Assembly: GCA_023897205.1 (NCBI GenBank)
Contig: JAHWDD010000035.1
Location: 249,175 to 313,174 of the forward strand
Direction: 5' to 3'
DNA: 64,000 nt
DNA from: Exophiala sp. HKRS030
Lineage: Eukaryota; Ascomycota; Eurotiomycetes; Chaetothyriales; Herpotrichiellaceae
Of the stretch, positions 21,934 to 33,846 are shown one piece after another; within the stretch, counting starts at the first letter, position 1; the number at the start of each line of letters is the position of its first letter. A program made the translations under genes and the position numbers. The notes beneath the pieces were generated by a model. It made no database searches and was not told where the DNA came from. It was given only the letters and a program-made list of their open reading frames with translations.

Positions 21934-24900
21934 ATGGATTGTAGGTCTGGTTGCTGCGGTCCTCCCGTGGATGCCACTCCAGAGCAGTTTCCCCCGGCGC
22001 AGTCCCTCATTCGCGATGGCATGGACAGGTGCTCTGATGAAGAGGACTTCACAATCGACCAAGCCAGCAAAGACGCCTGCTGCAGCAACAAGGAGCCAGC
22101 CCAACCAGCGATAATCAACTCCGCTAGTTGTCAGGATACCTGCTGCTCTGGACCTTCAGGGCAAGCAAAGGAGGGGGACTGTTGTGACAGCAACACGGAG
22201 ATGGAAGATGACGGATGCAAGCCACCTGAGATTGTCTCGACTGGCAGCCAGAATGGCTGCTGCGGTGGACCAACAAAGAAGGCGCAGGGCGGCGCCGGCT
22301 CTGGAACGACGGACACCAAAGTTGATGATGATTGCTGTGCCCCTAAATCCATCGACCGTGGTTGTCAAAAGAGTTGCCTCTCTGCGCCAGAGAAATCGCA
22401 TCTCGAGCGCCAAGACAGACCTAGCTGCTGCAAGGACAAGGCTTTCCCTTGTTGTGATGTGTCCTGCCTCGACCGCATCGCGTTACGGGAATGTGAGAAT
22501 CAAAAGCCAGCGGCTCAAGGTGGCGAGGCATCCAAGAGTAAGCTAAAATGCAACCTTCAGCTTCGACACCTATTGCTTACTTTGACAATCTACAGGTCCC
22601 ACTAGATCTTATGCAAGCTCAAGATGCCGTGAAGGCAAAGACGGAAAACCATGCGGCCAGCATACTGGTATGGCTCGTGATAAATACGCCGCTACCTTGG
22701 AAGCCCTCGGTTGCATCTGCCGTGCTTTGTTGGCCCTCGGACAAGAATCTTGCTGTGGCCCTCAAGAACGTTCATCTGTTGAGAAGAAACGTCGCTCTAA
22801 GAGGTCCTTTCAGTCTACACCACGCGCTTCTGTCGACTCCTGCTGTGCTACAGGAGCAAATACGAGTACCAGCACCACAGGGATGCGACCTCGGTCGGAG
22901 AAGAGCCGTCACAACGCCAGTCCGAAAGCCAAGAGCGATGTTTGCATGAAGGGCTGCTGCGGGGAAGCTAAGGTTCCTAGCACTACCGACTCGTGCAATG
23001 ATATCTGCTGCACTGAACAGAAGCCCAGTGGCTCCATCGCGAAGTCGAAGGAGATATTCACCGACGTGGCTTATGCCGGCGACCTTGAAAAGGGGTTTTC
23101 GGGCAAGGAGCATGTCATTCTTAGTATCTCTGGCATGACATGCACAGGATGCGAGACAAAGCTCAAGCGAACACTTGGCACCGTTGAGGCCGTCAAGAAC
23201 CTGAAGACCAGCTTGATACTCGCCCGGGCAGAGTTCGACCTCGACCGTGGTGCTGGGTCCCTGGTAGAGGTCATGAAGCACCTGGAAAGAACCACCGAGT
23301 TCAAGTGTGAGAGGGTCATGAATCAAGGATCCAGCATCGACCTTACCCCCATCGGCGATGTATCCAGCTTTGTACAGACAGATTGGCCACACGGAGTCAC
23401 AGAGATGACGGTGATCGACAAGAAAACCGTCAACGTCGCCTTTGACGCCAAGATCATCGGCGCGCGGGATCTCGTCGAAAAGGGTTGGGGGAGTCCTATC
23501 AATCTTGCCGCTCCTCGCACGGACCCGACAATCGAAGCTGGCAGCAAGCATGTTCGTCACGTCGGGTACATGACCTTGCTGTCCATAGTTCTAACAATCC
23601 CGGTCCTAGTCTTAGCTTGGGCTCCGCTTCCCGAACGGGAGATCGCCTATGGCTCCGCATCCTTGGCTCTAGCAACCATCGTCCAGTTGGTCATTGCAGG
23701 ACCGTTCTACCCAAAGGCTTTAAAGAGCCTGATATTTTCTAGGATGATTGAAATGGATCTACTCATTGTCTTGAGTACAAGTGCCGCCTACATCTTTTCT
23801 GTTGTATCGTTCGGCTATCTTGTTGTGGGGCAGCCGCTGTCGACAGGCGAGTTCTTCGAAACAAGCACTCTACTCGTTACACTGATTATGGTCGGTCGAT
23901 ATGTCAGCGCACTAGCTCGTCAGAAAGCCGTTGAATCCATCTCTATTCGTTCGCTACAGACATCTACTGCTACTCTTGTGAACGAGGCTGGTGGCGAGAA
24001 AACCGAAATTGATGCTAGACTGCTTCAGTACGGCGATGTCTTTCAAATTGCTCCAGACTCGAGGATTCCAACGGATGGCACGGTCATCTCTGGGTCTTCC
24101 GAAGTCGACGAGTCAATGCTTACCGGAGAGTCGAGACCGGTCGAGAAGTACGCCAAATCGGCAGTCATTGCGGGATCAATAAATGGATCCGGAACGCTGA
24201 TTGTTCGGCTGACGCGCCTTCCTAGCGACAACACTATTAGTACAATTGCGGGAATGGTTGACGAAGCAAAGCTATCGAAGCCAAAGATCCAAGAAATTGC
24301 CGACCGTGTTGCAACCTACTTCGTTCCAGTCGTCGTGGCCGTGACAATTATCACGTTCGTTATCTGGATTGCTGTTGGCGTCGCAGTTCGGAAACAATCT
24401 GGAGCTGAGGCAAGCGTTCAGGCCATCACGTATGCCATCACCGTTCTTATCGTCTCCTGCCCTTGTGCCATTGGTCTTGCCGTCCCCATGGTCATCGTCA
24501 TTGCCAGCGGTGTTGCTGCCGAGCACGGTGTCGTCTTCAAGTCGGCGGACAGTATCGAGCTCGCGTACAAGACTTCGCATGTCGTTTTCGACAAGACCGG
24601 AACGCTAACTCAGGGGAAACTCACTGTCGCGGTAGAAGAGTTCATAGGCAGCGATACGAGCGCTTCTATGTCACTGCTTCTGGGTCTGGTTGGGAGCATT
24701 AAGCACCCAGTCTCCGCTGCTGTAACTGTCCATCTTGAGACAAAGGGTGTATTAGCCTCGTCCGTATCTGATCCAAAGACTTTGACTGGAAAAGGTGTAG
24801 AAGGCACTGCATCAGGTCTAGTCCTTCGTGCAGGAAACTCTCGCTGGCTTAACCTCTCGTCCGATCCACACGTCCAGTCGATCCTCTCACAAGGATACAC

Positions 24901-25537
24901 AGCCTTCTGCTTCACCATTAACAACTTACTCGTTGCCGTCTTCGGTCTGGAAGACTCCATCCGGCCCGATGCACTCCCTACCGTCACGAAGCTGCGCGAA
25001 CGTGGCATTTCGGTTCACGTCATCTCCGGCGATGATGATGGTGCCGTCCACGGTGTGGCTACTCAGCTAAGCATCCCCGGCACACACATCCGCTCCCGAT
25101 GCACCCCGGCAGACAAACAGGCTTACATCCAGGATCTCCTCACCGTCCCAACCCCGAAAAGCCCCGCCAAGAAGTCCAAGAAGCCCGTTGTCATCTTCTG
25201 CGGTGACGGGACCAATGATGCAGTTGCTCTGGCTCAAGCCACCATTGGCGTACACATGAACGAGGGAACTGACGTCGCCAAGTCCGCTGCCGACGTCGTC
25301 CTCATGCGTCCCAGCCTGGCCGGGATCCTCACTACAATCGCTGTAAGCAAGAAATCAGTCAACAGGATCAAGTTCAACTTCGGTTGGAGCTTCGTCTACA
25401 ACCTGTTTGCCATCCTGCTCGGTGCTGGAGCGTTCGTGAATGTTAGAATTCCACCCGAGTTCGCAGGTTTAGGTGAGCTAGTTAGTGTTTTGCCTGTCAT
25501 CGCTGCCGCTGTGCTTCTACGATGGTCAAAGATCTAG
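21934..25537 (+). CDS. PCA1-type P1B heavy-metal ATPase with Cys-rich (metallothionein-like) N-terminus
   Basis: Exons 21934-22537 and 22596-25537 give 1181 aa. The first 300 residues carry at least eight CC pairs in short repeats (SGCCGPP, DACCSNK, DTCCSGP, GDCCDS, NGCCGGP, DDCCAPK, PSCCKDK, FPCCDVSC), like a built-in metallothionein. One HMA domain follows (GMTCTGC, about residue 382). The membrane metal site is CPC in VSCPCAIGLAVPM (about 822). Catalytic motifs are intact: ESMLTGESRP, DKTGTLT (about 867), HPV, CGDGTNDAVALAQA. The last helices have YN but lack the Cu-ATPase MxxSS. This is the layout of yeast Pca1 and fungal PcaA cadmium exporters. It should pump Cd(II) and perhaps Cu(I) outward. 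No frame break. Confidence 0.92.
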
Positions 25538-26092
25538 TCCAACATTACAGCAGTTCGGACCATGGTTCTGAAGTAAGTCTGCGAAGCCGTAGATTGAGTG
25601 TTTTAGGTATAATCGCACGGAATTGGAAGCATACTTGGATAGCAAAATATTGATGTTGCTTTTTTGACCCTGCAGATGGTTGAGTCATTTCTTGGCTGCC
25701 CGTCCAATCATTTTGCCGCAAGTCCCAATCGCAACTTATTTATCAGCCCCCTGATTGAAAACCGGGTTTTAGGTTAGCGTGCCAAGGATTGGCACTGAGA
25801 AAAGCTATTCGAGCAAAAACTATGTCGAAATCCGCCGATTCTATTTGCTTAAAACTGAAGAACTAAGCCCATTTAGGCAATGTAACAACTCGAGGAATGC
25901 AAGAGATACTGTGCCGGGCTAAGTAGGCACATCTTATCGGAAAAAGTCGCTCGGGCTGTGAATGCCTGGGTGTGGACGAAGCTAGTGTCCTCAATTTAAA
26001 TGTTCACACCGCCCTTCGACGTCCACTATCCTTTATTTGACTGATGCTCCCAGTTCAAGAAAAACTCTCCATCTTAGGTCACAGCATTAACC
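25538..26092. other. Intergenic, promoter of the Nramp gene
   Basis: Separates two genes on the plus strand; no coding sequence seen. Confidence 0.4.
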
Positions 26093-27917
26093 ATGAATTG
26101 CCCTTCCAGACCAGACAACATTGAGGGTCATCCCGACTGGAATCAGAATCCACAAGCGCTGAGCTCGGATCTGACCACCAGGGCCGACCTCAATGGTATT
26201 GCTAACCAAAGAGAACAAAGAGATCACGGCTTAGGTTCACATCTTGACGTCCAAGAAGAAGATCGAGCATGGGATACTCAGACAAAGAGGCAGGAAAATC
26301 TATATGGGAGCCCTCCATCCAAGGGTCCTATGCAGTTCAGCATAGACCCAATCCGTCAGATCAATCTCAACAACACGATTTCAAATATGTCCACTCAGCT
26401 GCGAGAGTCAAAACGAAACCCTATATCCCTCCTCCTGACCGAGCTTCGCAGAGTTTTATTCCGCTACGCCAAATTCGTCGGCCCAGGGTTCATGATTGCA
26501 GTTGCATATATCGACCCTGGAAACTACGCAACAGATGTCGAAGCCGGTGCAACAACTCAATATTCCCATCTCTTCATTATCCTCATGGCCAACCTCTTCG
26601 CGATCTTCCTCCAATCGCTCTGTATCAAACTCGGTAGTGTAACAGGTTTGAACCTGGCCGAAAATTGTCGGAGACATCTTCCAAGATGGTTGACTCTTCT
26701 TCTATACATCTTTGCTGAATCCGCCATTATCGCTACCGATATTGCAGAGGTAGGCCTTGCCCCTTTCTTTTACTGCTTTAGAAAGTTTCGGCTCATTCCA
26801 AGCTCGTTAGGTAATTGGTTCGGTCATAGCCCTCAACCTCCTGCTGAACGTTCCCTTAGTGGCGGGCTGTGTCATTAGCCTGGTGGATGTTCTCATTCTG
26901 CTTATCTTCTACAACCCAGACGGAAATATGACTCGCCTTCGGCTCTTTGAGTGTTTCGTCATGATGTTAGTGTTGGGAGTCATGATCTGCTTCTGCATCG
27001 AGCTCTCCTACATTCCCGACACGAATGTCGGTGAGGTCTTCAAAGGTTACGTCCCATCCTCAGACGTAGTGAAAGGAAATGGTATTTATCTCTCTTGCGG
27101 CATTCTGGGCGCGACAGTCATGCCCCATTCCATCTTCTTGGGCTCCGGCATCGTTCAACCGCGTCTAAAGCAATTCGACTTGCAAAATGGTCACTACACC
27201 GAAGGCAATCGCCCCGCAACAACGACGTTCGACCAAACTCAAGATCTGACCGAGAAATATCGTCCCTCTATCCAAGCAATCCGTTCCTGCCTCAAATACT
27301 CGATAGTTGAACTCGCCACCTCGCTGTTTACCTTTGCCTTGTTCGTGAATAGCGCAATTCTCATCGTCGCCGGTTCTTCGTTATATCCTAAAACTGAAGC
27401 CACGGAAGCCGACCTATTCGGCATCCACGCCCTACTCACTAAGACCTTATCAAAGGCAGCTGGCGTACTCTTTGCATTGGCCCTCCTCCTCTCGGGAACT
27501 TCTGCAGGCATTGTGTGTACAATGGCCGGGCAGATGGTCTCAGAAGGGATGCTACGCTGGACCTTGAAACCGTGGCTACGACGATTAATCACTCGATCGA
27601 TCAGTATTGTGCCTAGTATCGTTATTGCAGCGTCAGTGGGCAAAAGTGGATTGAATCAAGCATTAACAGCAAGCCAGGTCGTGCTCAGTGTCATTCTACC
27701 TTTCGTGACTGCGCCTTTGCTTTGGTTCACTTGCCGCAGTCAGGTTATGATTGTGAAGGTTGATGAACAAGGCAGGGGCGGCGGAGAGAGAGAAGCTGGT
27801 GAAATTGTCAATATGCGGAATGGATGGCTCGTGACTATACTGGGGGTATCGATTTGGTTGGTGCTCGTGGTGATGAATGTGGCATTGCTTGTGTTGGTTG
27901 GTATGGGCAAGGCTTGA
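26093..27917 (+). CDS. Nramp-family divalent metal (Mn/Fe) transporter, Smf-like
   Basis: Exons 26093-26749 and 26811-27917 give 587 aa; splicing the 61-bp intron joins DIAE to VIGSVIALNLLLNVPLVAGC. The first ~110 residues are a polar cytosolic extension. The first membrane helix has the metal-binding DPGN motif (AYIDPGNYATDVEAGA), and helix 6 has the MPH motif (GATVMPHSIFLGSGIVQPR). About eleven hydrophobic segments follow. Nramp carriers bring Mn(II), Fe(II) and other divalent ions into the cytosol with protons. In this cluster it may supply Mn/Fe or empty a compartment while the pumps remove toxic ions. Intact frame, 0.55 kb behind the PCA1-type ATPase on the same strand. Confidence 0.92.
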
Positions 27918-28584
27918 GTTGCGAGCCGAGGGGAATGGTGGGTGCAGAAGATACGACCTAGTGAAAGATCTGTGTGGGTGGTTGGACAAAGATGTTACAA
28001 TCCGGGCTGCGCGTACCACCTCGCGACCAATCAAGGTGAAGGGTTTCCTGTTCAGGAAGTATTGGACTCTGAGGACTCGCTTGACTCGTTTCCCGAGCCT
28101 CACGAATCAAGTGAGTCATTTGAATTGTTGATATCACAGTCATTACTATAGTTTACATAGGAGTCCTCGCTTAGCTTAGCATAGGACCTTGTCCACACAT
28201 GGTACACGTTCCCACTCACACTGTCCGCTGTAGTTAGCCTCAGCTCCTGTCGTACCCTGACAGGTACGTAACAGCACGGCTGTCACAGTAGACGCCTGCT
28301 TCAGGTTGGGTCTCGTTGTTTCCGAAGAAAGTGTTCGATCTTCGCCGGTCGGAGGATAACGTGGTAATGCATTGCAGGCGACATCGTTCGTAACCGCAAC
28401 AAGGTGATGATGATGCTATTAGATGCCGGACCTGGAGAGGAATCTTAATGCTCTAAGCGGTAGCTTACGTTCAGATTTTGATTTGTTAACCACTCCGGAA
28501 GCGGAAAATATTAAGTCCTGCTTGTGCCGATATCGCAAATACTATTACCACAAGATCACAGTCACAATCTATTAGAACGTACCG
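27918..28584. other. Intergenic, nothing recognised
   Basis: Downstream flank of the Nramp gene. No gene or repeat stands out. Confidence 0.4.
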
Positions 28585-28669
28585 TTAAACATGTCTATGC
28601 TTCATTGCTAGGTTGTAGTTAGCATAAGCACTGGCTCTTATGCCTTCTATTGTGGTCTGCTGTGCACTG

Positions 28670-29400
28670 TCAGGCGGACGAAAGTGGCCACGCGCAGTTG
28701 TGGAGCAAGCGGAATAGGGTTTCAACGTAGCAGGAAGCGGGCCATTGCAGAGGGTTGAATGTGGTTTGAGTAGGGCGACTATAGAGTATCCATTCTGATA
28801 TTTCAAGCAGGTGCCCCGGATAGGCGCCTGAAAGAGCAGGTATGAAATAGGACGAAAACAGGCTGCGAGGGAGAGGGATCCATACAAGTCCCAATGGAGA
28901 CCTCCCATCACAATAATGCTCCATTAAAGAGTCCATGCAATTCATCCCTTTCAGCTGGATCTTAAGTGGCAGCAATTTTCCTCGCTGAATCATCGAAGCT
29001 TCGAGCTCTTTAAGGAATATGACTTTTTTTCTTGTTCACGTCCAGTGCGGGCTGAGGACACGCACGAATGTGGTAGGGTTCGGTCGAATGGGCTGCAGGA
29101 GGTCCTGGACCAGAGGCAGAAGATGCCGTACAATGGCTCTCCTGCGGGATTTTCATGAGTATGACAAGGCGTACACATAAAAGCCGGATCGGTTTCTTTC
29201 ATTTTTTGCTGCTCAATCGCCTCCCTAATCGATGGTGGCCACGTGTCATCGATAGATGTATAAAATCGTCCAGTTCTTCGGTCGGAAAGTATCAGCAGCG
29301 CATCGCCAATGCACAACTCGACATATTGACGAGTTTGGCTGACAAGGCTGGCTCTTCTTTGCTGCCTCACTGTTTTTCGTCGTTTCCGAGCGTCATTGGA
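28670..29400 (-). pseudogene. MADS-box-like domain remnant
   Basis: An open minus-strand frame from about 29400 has a basic start (KRRKTVRQQRRASLVSQTRQ), then YVELCIGDALLILSDRRTGR and a WPPSI segment. The order (basic helix, then E-L-C-x-G-x-A-L-L-I strand) resembles a diverged MADS/SRF-type DNA-binding domain. No ATG opens the frame, and after about 29100 the sense appears to jump between frames (RARSFDDSARKIAATKD in one, MIQRGKLLPLKIQLKG in another). It is probably a broken gene, possibly a transcription factor, between the Nramp and second PCA1-type genes. Family call is tentative. Confidence 0.3.
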
Positions 29401-29955
29401 AGCATCTGTTGAGGATGGAGTAGTATTTGAGGTGCATTTTCACCGCGATATATTTAATGGGCAAAACTGACCTGCCCAATTGTCAGTCCGCTTCCAGACC
29501 CGAGCCATGGCCAAGCAGTCTTGACCGTCGCCGCTTCTTGGTGGCTGTGCCGGAAATCGGGGTGGCGGGAGAAATCACATGTTTTTATTCTACTTAAACT
29601 CGCTAAGACGATCAGCAGGGATCTCGTATATTTCTTGGATGGCGCTTTCACTTTTTAAGGTACTCAATTTGGTCTTGGCATACAAGCCGCTTTGTTCAAT
29701 ACTACTACTACCCCAAAATTGGTTGAGAAAATATTGTCGTGCTGCGTCCCATCATTGACTTGGGCGCATTTGGAATTGAATCGCCTCGCCTCCTGGAGAC
29801 TTTGTTCTTGAAAGCAAAATACAACCAAATAACGAGCGCAGTGGGAATGACTCCCTTTGGTGGAAAGAACGACATTTGGTGGCCAAAGCAACCATCCCGG
29901 AGACTTCTCACTCAGAACAACGAATTCCTAGATCCATCGACACCGAATGGCAACC

Positions 29956-32900
29956 TCAGTTCCTCACCTTTACTTTCGGCTGGGTCAACGCCGCAACGAT
30001 GACCGGCAACACACTGACTATCTCGCCGAGACCTGCGTAAGCAGGGGGAATGCGTATTTTGACAAAAGCTCCTGCGGCGAGAAGGATAGCGAGCACATTG
30101 TATACTGCTGACCAGATGAAGTTGAAGGCAATGCGTCGAAATGCAGCCTTCGACACATCAAGCAAATTGACCACGCCGTCGAGATTGCGGAGAAGGACAA
30201 CATCCGCCGTGGCACGCGTGACATCTGAGGAAGACTCGATCTGAACGCCAACGTTGGCTTGAGCCACGGCGACGGCGTCATTGGTTCCGTCTCCACAGAA
30301 CAATGTGATCTTTCCGGCATCCATGAGTTGGCGCACATACTCCTGCTTCTGTGCTGGAGTTCTTTCTGCAGCGACGTTCTCCGGAGAAATGTTAAGGTCG
30401 GCGGCTACGCCCTCAACGACCCGGCGAGCATCGCCACTCACGATGTGGACGGCAATCTTGCGTCGATGAAGCTCTCGAACGACATCAGTAGCTCCTCCAC
30501 GAAGCCGAGACTTGAGACCAAATATTGCAGCCAGGGAGCCGCCGGCCGTAACACAGAGCATTGTCAACCCGTGTGCTGCGAAATCGACGACCTGAGGTAT
30601 CTCGCTAATCTCGAGCCACTTCGCGTTACCAGCACGGATTATCATTCCTTGCCATTGCGCTTCAACTCCGCAGCCAGGAATGGAAGCAAGTCCTTCGACC
30701 TCGATGCCACGTATCTCCCGCGCGCCCAGCGCCTTTGCTACGGCTTCGGACACTGGATGCTTGTTGCTCCTCACCATTGTCATAATCACAGAGAGCATGG
30801 CGTCTTGATCATCTTCCTCCGTGGGGAAGAGCAGCTCTTGTACAATTTCGAGGCTTGGGTCAGTGAGCGTTCCTGTCTTGTCAAAGACCACATCAGTGAC
30901 TTTGAAGCCGCGCTGGATGACATCTGCAGTTTTGATAATCACACCTCCACGGGCAGCCACCCCTCCAGCGACCACGAGAACCATTGGAACTGCCAGCCCC
31001 AGCGCACAGGGACAACTGATGGCCAGCACAGCGATACAATAGCCGATAGCAGTTCCGATGGCGTCGTCGGCAGGTCGTTTTCGAACCTTCAAAACAACCA
31101 AGACCCAGATCACGAACACAATGAGAGCTACCGTGCATACCACTGGGATGAAATATCCGGCTACCTTATCGGCCAAATCTTGGACATGGGGCTTGAAGCT
31201 CTGCGCCTGATCGACCAAGTTGGCAATATCGGTAATGGTATTGCTCCCTGGCAAGCGAGATACACGTGCTGTCAACCTTCCGCCGCCGTTGACAGTGCCT
31301 GACACGACAACGTTGCCCGCGGACTTGAAAACGGGTAGGCTCTCACCCGTGAGCATTGACTCATCTACCTCACTCGTTCCTTCAAGTACATCAGCATCGG
31401 TGACGATCCGGGAATGCGGCAATATTGCGATTGTGTCCCCGTATTGAAGTAATCGGGCGTCAATCTCAATGACTCCGCTTGTGGTCTGGTCGATGAGGAT
31501 AGCCGTCGACGCTTGCAGAGACCTCAACGACACCGCCTTCACTGCTCGCTTGCGAGCCCAAGCGGCAAGTAGTCGACCAAGCAGGATCAATGTGATCAGC
31601 AGTGTGCTTGTTTCGAAGAAGGGTTTAGTCTCCAGGTCAATGCCGGCGAAGAAGAGACCAGTCGCAACGATGGAATAGACATATGCGGCTGTAATGCTAA
31701 TGACTACAAGCATGTCCATTTCTACGACTTTGTTGTATATCAAGGACGATATGGCGGGAATGTAGAACTCTGGGACAGCAATTGCTTGAACCATCGTGGC
31801 GAGGATCACGGCAATTATCAAAGTGGTATGCTCAGAAACACCAGAAGGACTCCCCCATTCGAGTACAACAACTGGCGTTGTCAGAATGAAGGCCGTGGTG
31901 GTCAAAGCAAGGACTCGAATTAGCCTACGCTTTCCTTCGTCAAGATAAGAGTCGCTGCGGAGCGGTCCAAGTTGAGCGTCGATACCAGCGAGCATGTCTC
32001 TGGCGCCAGTGATGCACGGATCATAGCTGATCTCATATGTGGTCTTGGAAAGCTTCTCGCAGCGTTCGACTCCACGGGGTAGGTTGTCTCGAAATTTGCT
32101 TGCTTCTGCCGCACTCATGATGACGTCGATACTCTGGGTATCGGAGGAGAAAGGCGTCAACTTATACCCGGTGGCTCGCTGGGCGCTGCGAATCACGTCG
32201 TCCAGGGTATTGATTCCGGTCTCGAGGTCGAATTCAGCAACTCCACTGATGAAAATGACCTTGACGTTCCTGGTGCCTGCCACAACCCGAAGTGCTCGAG
32301 TCAAGTTATTGGCGCAGCCAGAGCAGTCCATTCCTGTGACATTGAGAAGGATATGTGACATTCCTGCTACCTTCTCGATGTCCACCGAAGTCGTTTTTGG
32401 AGCGCTCTGACGCTCAAACTCAATGTTATGGAGACTTTCATTGCTGCCACAGCATTTGATCTCAGATTGTGTTGATGCCAATTCCTTTGGCGCCCTCTTG
32501 AGACGACGGCGAGACAAGACAGACCCGTACTCTTTCATGTTAAGATGATGGCTGTGGGAAGTGCTGAACGCCGCAACGCCACTAGCCGAAGGCTGAGGGC
32601 TGCAAAACTCGATTCGTGTAGCCGAAGAGAGAATGCTTCGACAGATGCACCGAGCTGACTCAAGGTAGGTGGCATATTTCTCCATGGCAGCTTTAAGGTG
32701 GACGTTGCAAGGTTCATCAAGATGTGTTCCGTCCTCTCCATGAGCGTGCTCGTGCGCTGCGCCGAGGTGGACATACTTGCTCGCCTTCGGCCCGTGAGCG
32801 TAACTATGAGGGTGGCCGTGAGTATGATCGCAGCCGTCGTGATGAGTGGTCTTCTCGTCTAGCTTGTGGCTGTCTGTGTCGCTGGAGCACTCAACCTGCT

Positions 32901-33184
32901 GATCGGCGCAAGCCATGGAACACTCGATAGCTGCGGCAGTCTTGATGCAGTTTTCTGCAAATCTTCGTCAGCGAAACTTCAGAGGGGATACCGGGTCATT
33001 TACCATTGCATCTATCGTCCTCATTACACTGATCCATGATGTCTCCGCCGACTCCCAATTCTGCCACTGCTGAGCTTGTTGGATTACAACCTGGACCATG
33101 AGCCGACGTTGAAGGCTTCGCCACCGGACCACCGCAGCAATCACCAGGGCCATCGGTAGTTTTGCCAGCACAGTGGGAGGCCAT
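29956..33184 (-). CDS. PCA1-type P1B heavy-metal ATPase with His- and Cys-rich N-terminus
   Basis: Exons 33184-33004 and 32954-29956 give 1059 aa. The N-terminus starts with MASHCAGKTTDGPGDCCGG and continues with Cys pairs, then a His-rich run (HHDGCDHTHGHPHSYAHG and HLGAAHEHAHGEDGTH), which suggests Zn/Cd/Ni-type binding alongside thiols. One HMA domain (GMDCSGC, about residue 270). CPC in ISCPCALGLAVPM (about 706), ESMLTGESLP, DKTGTLT (about 755), NKHPVSEAV, FCGDGTNDAVAVAQA. It is a paralog of the gene at 21934 but shorter, with a different N-terminal sensor/buffer region. It should export Cd(II) or related soft metals. Head to head with the CDF carrier, sharing a 660-bp promoter. Intact frame. 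Confidence 0.92.
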
Positions 33185-33846
33185 GTTTATGGGCTTGCAG
33201 GTTTTCGGGTTTTTTCCCGAAGTAAACAATGAGAATACGTGTTGATGGTAAGGAATCAAGGTGAGGTGCAGAGCGAAGACCTTCCGCCGATGTTCGGGGC
33301 TGGTGAGTGATATTAAAGAACCATCATTTGTGGTACGGTCCTAGCCGGACTCGGCAATTTCAACCGCAGGACACAGCAAGCCACTTGGCACTGCGCCCCC
33401 GTGGTTGCGACGCTGCTGCTGCGCAAAATGGCTTGCTAGTGGCGATAGAGTATTGGACTGCCCACCGAATAATGTCGCTGGCGGTGGCAAGATGCGCGAG
33501 AAACAAAGAACAAGCGCTGGTCTGAGTTGCCGAACGACCTCTCCTTTTCGCCGAAAAGACAAGTGATACGGGGCAAAGACCTGAAGCCAAGGCGACAGAT
33601 GACACCTATTAATTACGTCTGATTGAGAAAAGGTGAATGTGGTAAACGCAATGCCTTTCTGCTTGGGCCAGGGAGAATGATTACTGGCAAGCCTACGAAC
33701 GCTCGTGCGACTCCTGAGTCTCTTTTCTCTTTCTTTTAGTCCACATCACGTGACACTCGCTGTGAGGAGAAATGCAAATTTCTTTGATATTCCTAGCTTC
33801 TGAAGGCCACATATCATCAGCACAGTCTATTTTTCCGGGGTCCAGG
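33185..33846. promoter_or_regulatory. Shared divergent promoter, PCA1-type ATPase / CDF carrier
   Basis: Separates two head-to-head metal-export genes. A CATCACGTGAC box lies at 33743-33753, about 95 bp before the CDF start. CACGTGA is an E-box-like site for bHLH factors, but the same word occurs elsewhere in the window, so its function is unproven. Confidence 0.45.

Noticed and set aside
22772..23560. Minus-strand frame of 262 aa
   Set aside because: Antisense of the ATPase HMA and linker region; no independent support.
30259..31302. Plus-strand frame of 347 aa opposite the PCA1-type ATPase
   Set aside because: Antisense to the conserved catalytic region (CPC, DKTGTLT), which explains its length; no motifs of its own.
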